Of a stretch of 64,000 bases of DNA, positions 17,651 to 25,938 are shown piece after piece. Both the position numbers and the translations under genes were made by a program. Origin of the DNA: Telmatospirillum sp. (lineage in GTDB: Bacteria > Pseudomonadota > Alphaproteobacteria > Rhodospirillales > Magnetospirillaceae). The notes under the pieces were generated by a model. It was not told the origin of the DNA. It was given only the letters and a program-made list of their open reading frames with translations, and searched no databases. Each line of letters begins with the position of its first letter. Within the stretch, counting starts at the first letter, position 1. Location: the NCBI GenBank assembly GCA_031291415.1, contig JARLJB010000088.1, positions 16,849 through 80,848 of the forward strand, read 5' to 3'.

Positions 17651-18251
17651 ATGCATGAGATAATTTTGAATTCCCTGAATGAGGCGAAAAGCGCATTAGA
17701 TGTGGTATTGGGTAATCAATCTGCACTTATCGCCATAGAAAACGCAGGTCTTTCTCTTGTCGAAACATTGACGAAAGGCGGTCGTATCTTCAGTTGTGGG
17801 AACGGCGGGTCAATGTGTGATGCCATGCATTTTGCAGAAGAGCTATCTGGTCGATATAGGCTTGATCGTAATGCATTACCTGCCGTGGCTATCAGTGATC
17901 CGGGATCATCTGAGCTGTGTCGCCAACGACTACGGCTATGAATATGTATTCAGCCGCTACTTGGAAGCACATGGACGCCCTGGCGACAGTTTGCTCGCAA
18001 TTAGCACAAGTGGAACAAGTAAGAATGTCGTAACAGCGGCGATAGCTGCAAGAAACCGAGGCATCAACGTAATTTCCCTGTCTGGAAAGATGGACTCCCA
18101 ATTGGGGAAATTGGCCAACATTGATATATGTACGCCCGGCGGAACCTATGCGGACCGTACTCAGGAGCTCCACATCAAGGTCATCCATATCTTGATCGAA
18201 TTGGTTGAGCGTCGGTTATTCCCTGAAAACTATGCTCGGCGTGATGAATGA
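17651..18251 (+). pseudogene. gmhA: phosphoheptose isomerase, single-base frameshift
   Basis: SIS-domain sedoheptulose-7-phosphate isomerase (GmhA), the first enzyme of ADP-heptose synthesis for lipopolysaccharide. The first frame gives family elements SLVETLTKGGRIFSCGNGGS, HFAEELSGRYRLDR and LPAVAISDPG, then breaks. The second frame resumes exactly where expected with HLSCVANDYGYEYVFSRYLEAHGRPGD, STSGTSKNVV and the catalytic-helix QELHIKVIHILIE. One surplus T at about 17906 accounts for the shift; removing it gives about 199 residues, full family length, with all motifs intact. Either a recent pseudogene or a sequencing error. Its codons are visibly less GC-rich than neighbours, hinting at transfer, and no other heptose genes are adjacent. 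Confidence 0.85.
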
Positions 18252-18431
18252 CCCTGCCTCCGACGACGGCCGATGCTCTTTCAAGGCAAGGTCCGCTTGG
18301 GAATCGACGCCGAGCCGTAGATCGACCGACTTGGCCGCAACCCGGATATTGAACTCACGCAGAGCCGCAACCCGGATATTGAACTCACGCAGAACCAACG
18401 TTGCCGCCGGGTAACGACCCATCAAAATCAC
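18216..18431 (-). CDS. possible small protein with duplicated 10-residue unit
   Basis: A 71-codon frame starting GTG at 18431, overlapping the stop of the upstream SPFH gene as GTGA, which suggests translational coupling. It contains LREFNIRVAA twice in tandem, encoded by a 30-bp direct repeat, then KSVDLRLGVDSQADLALKEH. Its end overlaps the 3' end of gmhA on the other strand. I recognise no family. The in-frame repeat and coupling favour it, its small size and overlap count against. Confidence 0.3.
   Translation of the reverse strand: MILMGRYPAATLVLREFNIRVAALREFNIRVAAKSVDLRLGVDSQADLALKEHRPSSEAGSFITPSIVFRE
18334..18393. repeat. perfect 30-bp tandem direct repeat, two copies
   Basis: Units 18334-18363 and 18364-18393 are identical, each beginning GCCGCAACCCGG. 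The period is a multiple of three, so the small minus-strand frame stays open through it. It lies between gmhA and the SPFH gene. Confidence 0.9.
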
Positions 18432-19582
18432 CGTGTCGCGGCGCCAGTGTCCTCGGAACTGATGCCGGAATCGCCGGCCGGCGGCGGCGTCATGGTTGGC
18501 CGTGACTTTTTCGGGTCGGATCCGGGCAACTGACTCAGCGCGTTGGACGGAGGAAGATCGGCCGACCGCGCGTTGCTGGAATGGGTCGAGGAGGCCGGCG
18601 CTTCTTTCGCCACCGGAGGGTTGGCGGCGGACGGCGCCGGACCATCGGCCGTATTGAGGATAACCGGCAGACCGTCCTTGCCGCCGATGATGATGATCTT
18701 GCTGTTTGGCGATGTGGCCAATGCCGACGTCGCCTCGATGCCGCGCAGACGCAGATATTCCGGGGTAATGGTGCGCGCCACGATATCCTGGAACGTGCGG
18801 ATACCCTCGGCCTCGATCTTCTTGCGGTCGCGTTCCTTTTCCTCGCGGGCAATGCGGAAATCATATTCCAGCATCGCCTGATATTGTTCCGACTTGCGTT
18901 CGATGGCGGCGGCAACCCTGTCGGGCAATATGACCGACCGGATCAGCACATCCTCGACCGAGACCAGCTTGCCGCGGGAGCTTTGATTGATCAGCGAGGA
19001 ACCGAGTTCCCGGACCATCCGCTCCAACAACTCGGCCTGGATGAAACCACGGGCGTCGGAATAGAGCTGTTCCGGCGTATAGCGCGAGATCAATTCCCGC
19101 GCATGCGAGCCGATTTCCGGATAGACGAGAACTTCGGGATAGTCAGGTCCGACCAGCACATGCAAAAGACCGAGCGTGTCCTTGTTCACGCGGTAGCGCA
19201 CGGCGATATCCACCTGCATGCTGAGACCATTGGAGGAAATGGTGTCGTAAACGCGGGAGGTGTTTTGCAGCCGGGTATCGTAGACGTACATTTCGTCCCA
19301 CGGGAAGATCATATGAACACCTTCGCCGTAGGTACGGTCAGTCACCGTTCCGCCAAAAAAACGCAGCCACAAGACTGCCGCGTGGCCGGCCGGAACGTTG
19401 ATGAAAATGTTGGGGGCCAGCACGATCAACCCAAACAACAACAGCAGCAGGGAGAGATAAATACTGGTGCTGTTGCGGTTGAGCCACCGTGGAAAACGGT
19501 GGACCAACCACTCCTTGCCGCGACGGAATGCCGACGGTCGCTTCGCGACCGGAGGCGTCGCCGCTGTGCTCTCCTCAGCCAT
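18428..19582 (-). CDS. SPFH/prohibitin-like membrane protein
   Basis: Membrane-anchored SPFH (band-7) protein of 384 residues. After a basic cytoplasmic N terminus, one membrane helix (about residues 40-60, IYLSLLLLLFGLIVLAPNIF) precedes an SPFH domain (about 62-250) with VPAGHAAVLW, GEGVHMIFPWDEMYVYDTRLQ and VDIAVRYRVN. A charged coiled coil (about 225-275, AIERKSEQYQAMLEYDFRIA then EEKERDRKKIEAEG) follows, and a Pro/Ser-rich disordered tail ends the protein. ATG at 19582 is chosen, with AAGGG upstream, over a GTG two codons earlier. It is the last clear gene of an operon with a 2-TM protein and a DUF697 protein. Family members scaffold membrane microdomains or proteases. Confidence 0.85.
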   Translation of the reverse strand: MAEESTAATPPVAKRPSAFRRGKEWLVHRFPRWLNRNSTSIYLSLLLLLFGLIVLAPNIFINVPAGHAAVLWLRFFGGTVTDRTYGEGVHMIFPWDEMYVYDTRLQNTSRVYDTISSNGLSMQVDIAVRYRVNKDTLGLLHVLVGPDYPEVLVYPEIGSHARELISRYTPEQLYSDARGFIQAELLERMVRELGSSLINQSSRGKLVSVEDVLIRSVILPDRVAAAIERKSEQYQAMLEYDFRIAREEKERDRKKIEAEGIRTFQDIVARTITPEYLRLRGIEATSALATSPNSKIIIIGGKDGLPVILNTADGPAPSAANPPVAKEAPASSTHSSNARSADLPPSNALSQLPGSDPKKSRPTMTPPPAGDSGISSEDTGAATR

Positions 19583-19686
19583 CGCCACCCTTTTCGCTCC
19601 CTCCGCGGTGAGGGGTCAACCTGGTCTGCCCTCCCGGAAGCGCACCTTCGTTCGTCAGGCAGGTGGCCCCAGCGCCCCCAAAGGGG

Positions 19687-19884
19687 CTACTTTTCCGACA
19701 TCTTGTCGATCTGCTCACGAATTTCGCGACGCGGCCGACCGGCAAGCTGCGCCAGGGCGTCGATGATCGGCGTCACCACCAAGGCCAGCAGGAAATGCCC
19801 AAGAAACCCGAACGCCGTTTTTCTTCCCATCAGGCCGCAAATCACGCAGGCGATCACATATAGGAACACCGTGACGACCGGCAT
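19687..19884 (-). CDS. small two-helix membrane protein
   Basis: A 65-residue protein with two hydrophobic segments: residues 2-18 (PVVTVFLYVIACVICGL) and 24-43 (AFGFLGHFLLALVVTPIIDA), joined by a short basic GRK turn. It ends in a charged tail RRREIREQIDKMSEK-like. A GGGGG site lies just before the ATG. It lies between the DUF697 and SPFH genes on the same strand, so it is probably co-expressed. No named family recognised. Confidence 0.7.
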   Translation of the reverse strand: MPVVTVFLYVIACVICGLMGRKTAFGFLGHFLLALVVTPIIDALAQLAGRPRREIREQIDKMSEK

Positions 19885-19949
19885 GTTCGCCCCCTTCTCC
19901 GCGGCCGGAAACCAGTCCCGCGACGACCATCGATCACACCATACGAACT

Positions 19950-20615
19950 TTAGGCGGCGGCTGTTGCTGCCACGCCCTGGTCCTTGGCCTTGGAGAATTC
20001 GTCGGAAAATCTAGCCTTCACCGCCTTGGCGTCGAAGGTCAGGAAAGTGCCGCCCGTTTCGAAGTGATGCTTGAAGACCGCACCGACGGCATAGGTGAAC
20101 GCCGCTGAGAAAGCTGGCTGCGTCGCCAGGGAAACCACCGTGCCGAGCACCGGAGTATGCCGCAGCAGGCTTATCGCCGCACCGGAACCGAGAATGCCGC
20201 CACTGAGCATGCTGGTGCCGACACCCGTCAACAGTGCGGTGACCGCCGACTTGCCGGCATTGGCCTTGAACGGGACGCCATAAGCGTCGCCCAACTCTTT
20301 CAGCAGCTTCAATTGGACGACGATCAGGGCGGCGGTGTCGACGAAAGAAATCGGGATCACGCCGGCGCCGATCGCCCAATAGACGTTATGGCGAATGATC
20401 TTGTCCGCCGTCACCGACAGATTATGCCGGGCAACCTCGGGATCGACCGTCTCTGCGACAGGAGCGGCCGATTCGGTCGCCGGGGCGGCGGCCTCAACCG
20501 CAGGACTGACAGTCTCCGCTGCAGGTTTCGCCGTTTCAACGGCGGGGCCGACCGCATCGATGACAGGTTTCTCTGTGGCGCTCTCTTGCGACTTGGATTT
20601 GGTCTCGTTGGTCAT
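19950..20615 (-). CDS. DUF697-family membrane protein
   Basis: A 221-residue protein. The first 60 residues are a low-complexity Ala/Pro/Glu/Val tail built of PAVET/PAAET-like units. The rest is a DUF697-type domain: ADKIIRHNVYWAIGAGVIPI, then SFVDTAALIVVQLKLLKELG, a glycine-rich hydrophobic hairpin (ALLTGVGTSMLSGGILGSGAA) and a C-terminal TYAVGAVFKHHFETGGTF. ATG at 20615 is preferred to an in-frame GTG three codons earlier. First gene of the DUF697 / small membrane protein / SPFH operon. A second DUF697 protein is encoded at 43103-43582 inside the biosynthetic cluster. Function unknown. Confidence 0.8.
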   Translation of the reverse strand: MTNETKSKSQESATEKPVIDAVGPAVETAKPAAETVSPAVEAAAPATESAAPVAETVDPEVARHNLSVTADKIIRHNVYWAIGAGVIPISFVDTAALIVVQLKLLKELGDAYGVPFKANAGKSAVTALLTGVGTSMLSGGILGSGAAISLLRHTPVLGTVVSLATQPAFSAAFTYAVGAVFKHHFETGGTFLTFDAKAVKARFSDEFSKAKDQGVAATAAA

Positions 20616-20705
20616 AGATCTCACTCTCTATCTTAAGGGGGATACGGCCGAAACGAACCAGAACGGCAACATAACACGGAATAGAATTTCTATGCCTGAT
20701 TTTAC

Positions 20706-21125
20706 CCCATAGAGCAGGGCAGCGCACGGGCCACAACACGACACTCACAACCATAAAGAGCATAGCTGTTTTGCGGCTGCGCAGCGTGACACTATAAGTT
20801 ATGTGGAAAGTTTTTCAATCATAGAGTGCTTATCTCCACCTTTATGGCATAGACGTACCTCAACCATAGAGATTTTATCTTCAGGATTCGTTATCATTTT
20901 GTTGTCATTGATTCCGCAAACACCCTACCCTCTAGCGCGGTTTTGACGCTGGCGATCAACAGATGGAATCCGCCATGAAGGAAAACGATCATTGGGGTGG
21001 CGGCATCGGGAACAACGACCACAACCATAAATATTTTCTTCTAAAAGTAATATCCTTCCGCACGCTCCGAGATGCGGCCGTCTGCGGCAATGTCATGCTC
21101 GCCCGAAACTTATCAACCATAGAGG
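20706..21125 (+). repeat. recurrent CAAYCATARAG motif array
   Basis: Similar strings, all on the same strand: CAACCATAAAGA (20749-20760), CAATCATAGAG (20817-20827), CAACCATAGAG (20862-20872), CAACCATAAAT (21022-21032) and CAACCATAGAG (21114-21124). A weaker CCCCATAGAGC lies at about 20707. The last copy abuts the ribosome site of the first megasynthase. Spacing is irregular. Confidence 0.6.
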
Positions 21126-21133
21126 AGGACTAG
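20963..21133 (+). CDS. possible 56-residue leader peptide
   Basis: An open frame from ATG 20963 to TAG 21131-21133, beginning MESAMKENDHWGGGIGNNDH and rich in His/Asn/Asp/Gly early. It ends STIEED, with its stop codon inside the spacer between the AGGAGG and the TTG of the first megasynthase. Such placement could couple translation of the two. There is no strong ribosome site before its ATG and no recognised family, so it may be chance. Confidence 0.3.
   Translation: MESAMKENDHWGGGIGNNDHNHKYFLLKVISFRTLRDAAVCGNVMLARNLSTIEED
21123..21128 (+). promoter_or_regulatory. ribosome site fixing the TTG start of NRPS-PKS protein 1
   Basis: A consensus AGGAGG lies 7 bases before TTG 21136. The next in-frame ATG is far inside, so this site supports the rare TTG start. 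Confidence 0.75.
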
Positions 21134-21135
21134 CC

Positions 21136-24100
21136 TTGCGGCGCGCGACTCCGGACGGGACGGCTTCAGCGGCAGCATGGGAGGACGGCCCGATCCTGTC
21201 CGACGGTCTGGGTGACCGGGCGCTGGTCGACGTCTTTGCAGACGCGGCGGCACGCCGCCCGCACGCCGTCGCCGTCATCGATCGCGGCGGCAACCGCAAC
21301 ACGGATTACCTCACGCTGGCAGGGCTGGTCTCGTCATGGTCGGCCCGGTTGATCCGGGAAGGAGTCGGTCCTGGCACAGCTGTCGGTCTCTGCGCGATCG
21401 CCGAACGCGAGGTGCCGGTGGGATTTCTGGCCATCCTGTCGGCGGGTGCAACAGTCGTCCCCCTTGACCCCTCGCTGCCGCCGGAGCGATTGCTGACTCT
21501 GGCGCAGGGAACCGGCTGTCACCTCATTCTCGCCAGCGACGGTGCCCGCGCGGCGTTGCCCACGGATTTGGCCGGGCTCAACCTGTCGGAGGAAATCGCA
21601 TCCGACGGTTCGGCCATTGCCCCGCCTTTCGACCCCGACCATGTCGCCGTCATCTATCACACCTCCGGATCGACCGGGCGTCCCAAACCGGTGGCTTTGA
21701 CCCACCGAACCCTGTCGTCGCGCCTCTTGTCGATGATGGCGTGGTTCGGTATTGCCGACGACGAGGTCGTCTGCGGGTCGGCGACGCTGGCCTTCGATCC
21801 GTTCCTGCAGCAGCTGTTTTTTCCGCTGTGCGGTGGAGGAACTCTATGGCTGCCCGACCGCTCGGTCCTCCTCGACCCGGCACTGTTCTGGCCGCAGGTT
21901 TCCGAACATGGCGTCACCCATCTCAATCTGGTGCCATCGCAAGTCGAGGCCTTGCTGCACCATCCTTTGGCGACGCCGCCGGTCGCCCTGCGCCGTCTGG
22001 TGATGGGCGGAGAATCGCTGCCCGCCGGCCTGCCGGCCCGCATCGAGACAGCGTTGGGACCGGTAGCGATCTACAACATGTACGGCCCGACCGAAGCGGC
22101 GGTCGACGCCTGCGGCCAGCGGGTCGCCCCTTCGGCAAACGACGCCATCGTTCCGATCGGCAAACCCTTGCCCGGTTGCCGGGTCCGCATCCTCGACAAA
22201 CGACTGCGCCGGGTCCCGGTCGGAACGACGGGCGAACTGTGCATCGGCGGAGTCGGGCTGGCAATCGGCTATCCAGGCTTACCTGACGAGACCGCCCGCG
22301 CCTTCGTCGCCGATCCTTTTGGCGAAGCCGGCGATCGCCTTTACCGTACCGGTGACCTTGCCCGCTGGCGCGACGATGGCAGCCTGATCTTCCTGGGAAG
22401 GCACGACGATCAGGTCAAGATCCGTGGTCATCGCCTCGAACTGGGCGAAATCGAAGCGGCGATCCGCGCCGTCCCCGGCGTCGTGATGGCCTCGGTCAGC
22501 AAATGGGACGACGCGGCCTGCGGCCCAGCCCTGGTCGCCCACGTCGTCGGCGACGTCGATTTCGCGGCCTTGCGCCATGAGCTGGCCCGGCGACTGCCCG
22601 CCGCCGCCATCCCGGCGCACATCCTGCGGCTCGACCGCATGCCGACGCTGCCGTCCGGAAAAATCGACCGCAAGGCGCTTCCCAAGCCGACCGCCCAGCC
22701 GTTGCCCTTGCCGATGACAGGGCCGCTGACGGGGCAGGCGGCGCTGGAACAGAAGATTGCCGCGGTATGGGCAGGCCTGCTTGGCCGCGCCATCGACGTC
22801 ACCGCCAATCTGTTCGAGATGGGCGCCCACTCACTGATGGTGCCACGCGCCCTGGTCGATATCGCAGCGGCAACCGGACAGCCGCTCAGCGCCGTCGAGC
22901 TGTTCCGCTTCCCGACGGTTGCCACCCTTGCCCGCCATCTGGCGGTACCGGAAACCCCCACCGGCGAAACGGCAATCCAGACCCGCGCCAGCGGCGGACG
23001 GGACGAAATTGCCGTCGTCGGAATGGCTTTCCGCTTTCCCGGTGCCGCCGACCGCGATGGCTTCTGGAGCAATCTGATAAACGGCACCGACAGTCTGCGC
23101 CGTCATGACCTGGCGACCCTGCGCCGGGCCGGCGCCCCGTTGGCGTTGCTCGACCATCCCGATTTCATCCCCGTTTACGGCGCCATCGACGGCACCGATT
23201 GCTTTGACGCCGGCCTATTCGGCTACAGTCCTGGCGAAGCGGCGGAAATCGACCCGCAGCAGCGACTGCTCCTGCAACTGTCCTGGCAGGCGCTGGAGGA
23301 TGCCGCCTGCGACGCGGCCGTCGACGGACCGGTGGGGGTTTTCGCCGGTGTCGGCTTCAACTCCTACCTTGTCGACAATCTGCACCATCGTATCGGCTTT
23401 GGCGGCGGGACGGAACGTTGCTCGATGGTCGTCAATGGCGACAAGGACTTCGCGGCCACCCGCATTGCCTACAAACTGGGATTGACCGGCCCGGCGATGA
23501 CCATCAACAGCGCCTGCTCGACGGCGCTGTCGGCCACCGCCGTCGCTGTCGACAGTCTGTGGGCCGGACGCTGCCGCGTTGCCCTGGTGGGAGCGGCATC
23601 GTTCGGCATGTTCTCCCCCTATGGCCACATCCATGCCGAAGGCGGCATCGCCTCGCGCAGCGGCACCTGCCGTCCTTTCGACGCGACCGCCGACGGCATC
23701 GTCGCCGGGGCGGGAATGGCCGTGCTGGTGCTGAAACGGCTTGAGGACGCCTTGGCCGATGGCGATACGCCGGCCGCCACCATCCGCGGCATCGGCATCG
23801 CCAACGACGGCGGCGGCAAGGCGGCCTTCGCCGCGCCCTCCGTCGACGGCCAAGTCGCGGCGATCACCGCGGCACTGGCCGATGCCGGTGTCACCCCCGG
23901 CGAAATCGGCTTCGTCGAAGGACATGGCACGGCGACGGCGCTCGGCGATCCCATCGAGGTCGCCGCCCTCAACATCGCCTATCGCGGCGCCGAGAGGGGA
24001 AGCATCCGTCTTGGCTCGGTCAAGGGTAATGTCGGTCATCTCGACGCGGCGGCCGGCATGGCCGGCCTTATCAAGGCGATCCTGACAGTCAGCCGTGGCA

Positions 24101-25938
24101 CGGTCCCGCCCACCGCCCATTTCACCGCCGCCAACCCGGACATCGCCTTTGCCGACGGCCCCTTCCGCGTCAATGCCCAACCGGAGCCCTGGGATGGCCC
24201 GGCGGAACGCCGGCGTCAGGCCGGCGTCAGCGCCTTCGGCATGGGCGGCACCAACATCCACGTTGTCGTCAGCCAGGCTCCGGCGGCGGCCATGACCGCG
24301 GCGGCAAGCGGACCGGTCCTGTTGACCCTGTCGGCGGCCAGTCAAACCGCTGAAGCGGCATTGGTGGCAGTCCTCTCGCAACATCTCGATCATCTGGCCG
24401 CCGATATCCCGCTGGCCGTGGCGGCGTCCTCGCTGGCGCGCCGGCGGACCTTGCGCTTCCGCCGGGCAATCGTCGCCGCCTCGGCCACCGAGGCAGCGGC
24501 GGCACTTTGCTCCGCGGGGCCGGCCGAAACGGCAACCACCGGCGGCACGCCGACCATCGCCTTTCTGTTCCCCGGCCAGGGCGCACAACGGCCCGGCATG
24601 GCCACCGACCTTTATCGCGCCATTCCCGCCTTCCGCGCGGTCATCGACGAGGCCGACAGGATCCTTGCGGACACGCCGATCGCCGGCCTCAGGGCGTTGC
24701 TGCTGGCCGCCGCCGACGACAGCGCGGCGATGCGGACATTGTCGGAAACCGAATGGACGCAACCAGCGCTTTTCGTCACCGAATATGCCACGGCGATGGC
24801 CCTTCACAGTTACGGCGTGCGGCCATCATTGCTGGCCGGCCACAGCGTCGGCGAATATGTGGCGGCCTGCCTTGCCGGCGTCATGGCGTTCGATGACGCC
24901 TTGCGGCTGGTCGAGGCACGCGGACGGCTGGTGGCATCGGCGGCGCGCGGCGCGATGCTGGCGGTGTCGATGACCGAGGCGGAACTGACGCCGCTCCTGG
25001 AACGCACCGGTACCGACCTCGCGGCGGTCAACGGCACCCGGCAATGCGTCGCCAGCGGCAACGAGGCGGCAATCACGGCTCTGGCCGAAGCCGTCGACGC
25101 GCTGGGACGCCCGGCCCGGCGACTACCGGTATCGCACGGCTTCCATTCCCGGCTGATGGATCCGATCGGCGACGCCTTCACCGCCGAGGTCGCACGCGTT
25201 TCCTTATCCGCCCCCGCCATCCCCATCATCTCGACGCTCACCGGCGCGCCGCTGACGGCCGCCGAGGCGACCGACCCCGGCTATTGGGGACGGCATCTGC
25301 GCGGTGCCGTCCGCTTCGCCGACGCCTTGGCGCGTCTGGCAGCCGAACCGTCCGCCCTGCTGGTGGAAGCCGGTCCAGGCGCCACCCTCAGCCGACTGGC
25401 GCGCGCCGCCGGTATCGCCGAAACCCGGGCGATCGCCGTCCAACCCGCCGACCAGACCGATGGACAGGTGGCCTTCCTGGAAGCTCTCGGCCGGATGTGG
25501 ACGGCCGGCGTGGCTATCGACCGGCTGGCCGCCGCCGGCGGCGCGAAACAACGAACCTCCCTGCCCGGCTACCCGTTCGAGGCGGTCCGACTGTGGATCG
25601 ACCCGCCCACGGCCGGGCAATCGGTGCTTTCGGAGCCGCCGGAGGAGCGGCGCGCGCCAACGGCCAATAACAACTTCGTCGGCGCGGCGGCAGTCATCGC
25701 CCAGGTTTGGCAGGACGTTCTGGGGGTACCGACGATTGGACCGGACAGCGACTTTCTGGCCTTGGGCGGTGATTCGCTGATCGCCGTGCGCATCGCCCAA
25801 CGGTTACGGGAAAAGCTGGGTTGCGACGTCGAGGCCGGGGCGCTGTTCCGCGAAGGGACCGTCGCCGGACTGGCCCGCCTGCTCGACGCCCGGAGAACGA
25901 CGGATCCCGAGCTGCTGCGCGAAGAGGGATGGCTCTGA
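21136..25938 (+). CDS. hybrid NRPS-PKS, A-T-KS-AT-T (initiation protein)
   Basis: A 1600-residue megasynthase that probably starts the product, since no condensation domain precedes its adenylation domain. A domain at about residues 25-525: YHTSGSTGRPKP, selectivity-loop Asp221, GRHDDQVKIRGHRLE and LPSGKIDRKAL. Carrier 1 has Ser566 (GAHSLM). KS about 623-1049: catalytic Cys794 (NSACSTAL), EGHGTAT and KGNVGHLD. AT about 1130-1440: Ser1237 in GHSVGEY and H1334 in HGFHS, which fits malonyl-CoA. Carrier 2 has Ser1547 (GGDSLI), then a short acidic tail. No KR, so a beta-keto thioester is expected. By-eye specificity residues (GrsA order) D-P-Q-L-V-G-M-V-D-K match no code I know; the Asp implies an amino acid. 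The stop overlaps the next start (TGATG). Confidence 0.92.
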   Translation: MRRATPDGTASAAAWEDGPILSDGLGDRALVDVFADAAARRPHAVAVIDRGGNRNTDYLTLAGLVSSWSARLIREGVGPGTAVGLCAIAEREVPVGFLAILSAGATVVPLDPSLPPERLLTLAQGTGCHLILASDGARAALPTDLAGLNLSEEIASDGSAIAPPFDPDHVAVIYHTSGSTGRPKPVALTHRTLSSRLLSMMAWFGIADDEVVCGSATLAFDPFLQQLFFPLCGGGTLWLPDRSVLLDPALFWPQVSEHGVTHLNLVPSQVEALLHHPLATPPVALRRLVMGGESLPAGLPARIETALGPVAIYNMYGPTEAAVDACGQRVAPSANDAIVPIGKPLPGCRVRILDKRLRRVPVGTTGELCIGGVGLAIGYPGLPDETARAFVADPFGEAGDRLYRTGDLARWRDDGSLIFLGRHDDQVKIRGHRLELGEIEAAIRAVPGVVMASVSKWDDAACGPALVAHVVGDVDFAALRHELARRLPAAAIPAHILRLDRMPTLPSGKIDRKALPKPTAQPLPLPMTGPLTGQAALEQKIAAVWAGLLGRAIDVTANLFEMGAHSLMVPRALVDIAAATGQPLSAVELFRFPTVATLARHLAVPETPTGETAIQTRASGGRDEIAVVGMAFRFPGAADRDGFWSNLINGTDSLRRHDLATLRRAGAPLALLDHPDFIPVYGAIDGTDCFDAGLFGYSPGEAAEIDPQQRLLLQLSWQALEDAACDAAVDGPVGVFAGVGFNSYLVDNLHHRIGFGGGTERCSMVVNGDKDFAATRIAYKLGLTGPAMTINSACSTALSATAVAVDSLWAGRCRVALVGAASFGMFSPYGHIHAEGGIASRSGTCRPFDATADGIVAGAGMAVLVLKRLEDALADGDTPAATIRGIGIANDGGGKAAFAAPSVDGQVAAITAALADAGVTPGEIGFVEGHGTATALGDPIEVAALNIAYRGAERGSIRLGSVKGNVGHLDAAAGMAGLIKAILTVSRGTVPPTAHFTAANPDIAFADGPFRVNAQPEPWDGPAERRRQAGVSAFGMGGTNIHVVVSQAPAAAMTAAASGPVLLTLSAASQTAEAALVAVLSQHLDHLAADIPLAVAASSLARRRTLRFRRAIVAASATEAAAALCSAGPAETATTGGTPTIAFLFPGQGAQRPGMATDLYRAIPAFRAVIDEADRILADTPIAGLRALLLAAADDSAAMRTLSETEWTQPALFVTEYATAMALHSYGVRPSLLAGHSVGEYVAACLAGVMAFDDALRLVEARGRLVASAARGAMLAVSMTEAELTPLLERTGTDLAAVNGTRQCVASGNEAAITALAEAVDALGRPARRLPVSHGFHSRLMDPIGDAFTAEVARVSLSAPAIPIISTLTGAPLTAAEATDPGYWGRHLRGAVRFADALARLAAEPSALLVEAGPGATLSRLARAAGIAETRAIAVQPADQTDGQVAFLEALGRMWTAGVAIDRLAAAGGAKQRTSLPGYPFEAVRLWIDPPTAGQSVLSEPPEERRAPTANNNFVGAAAVIAQVWQDVLGVPTIGPDSDFLALGGDSLIAVRIAQRLREKLGCDVEAGALFREGTVAGLARLLDARRTTDPELLREEGWL

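Larger units (their letters stand above)
20616..21135. promoter_or_regulatory. upstream control region of the NRPS-PKS cluster
   Basis: A 520-base region between the divergent DUF697 gene and the first megasynthase gene, distinctly more AT-rich than its surroundings. It holds at least five copies of a CAAYCATARA-like motif, a 56-codon open frame running into the megasynthase ribosome site, and the promoters for both directions. No regulator gene is adjacent. Confidence 0.6.

Noticed and set aside
18334..18393. CRISPR-like repeat
   Set aside because: Only two adjacent copies with no spacer between them, so this is a simple tandem duplication.
23215..24807. Long antisense frames inside the megasynthase genes (also 29433-31547, 34692-36977, 37479-39704, 55044-57593)
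   Set aside because: They are opposite-strand shadows produced by high-GC codon bias; translations are Arg/Gly/Asp-rich and show no domains, while the sense frames carry full catalytic motifs.
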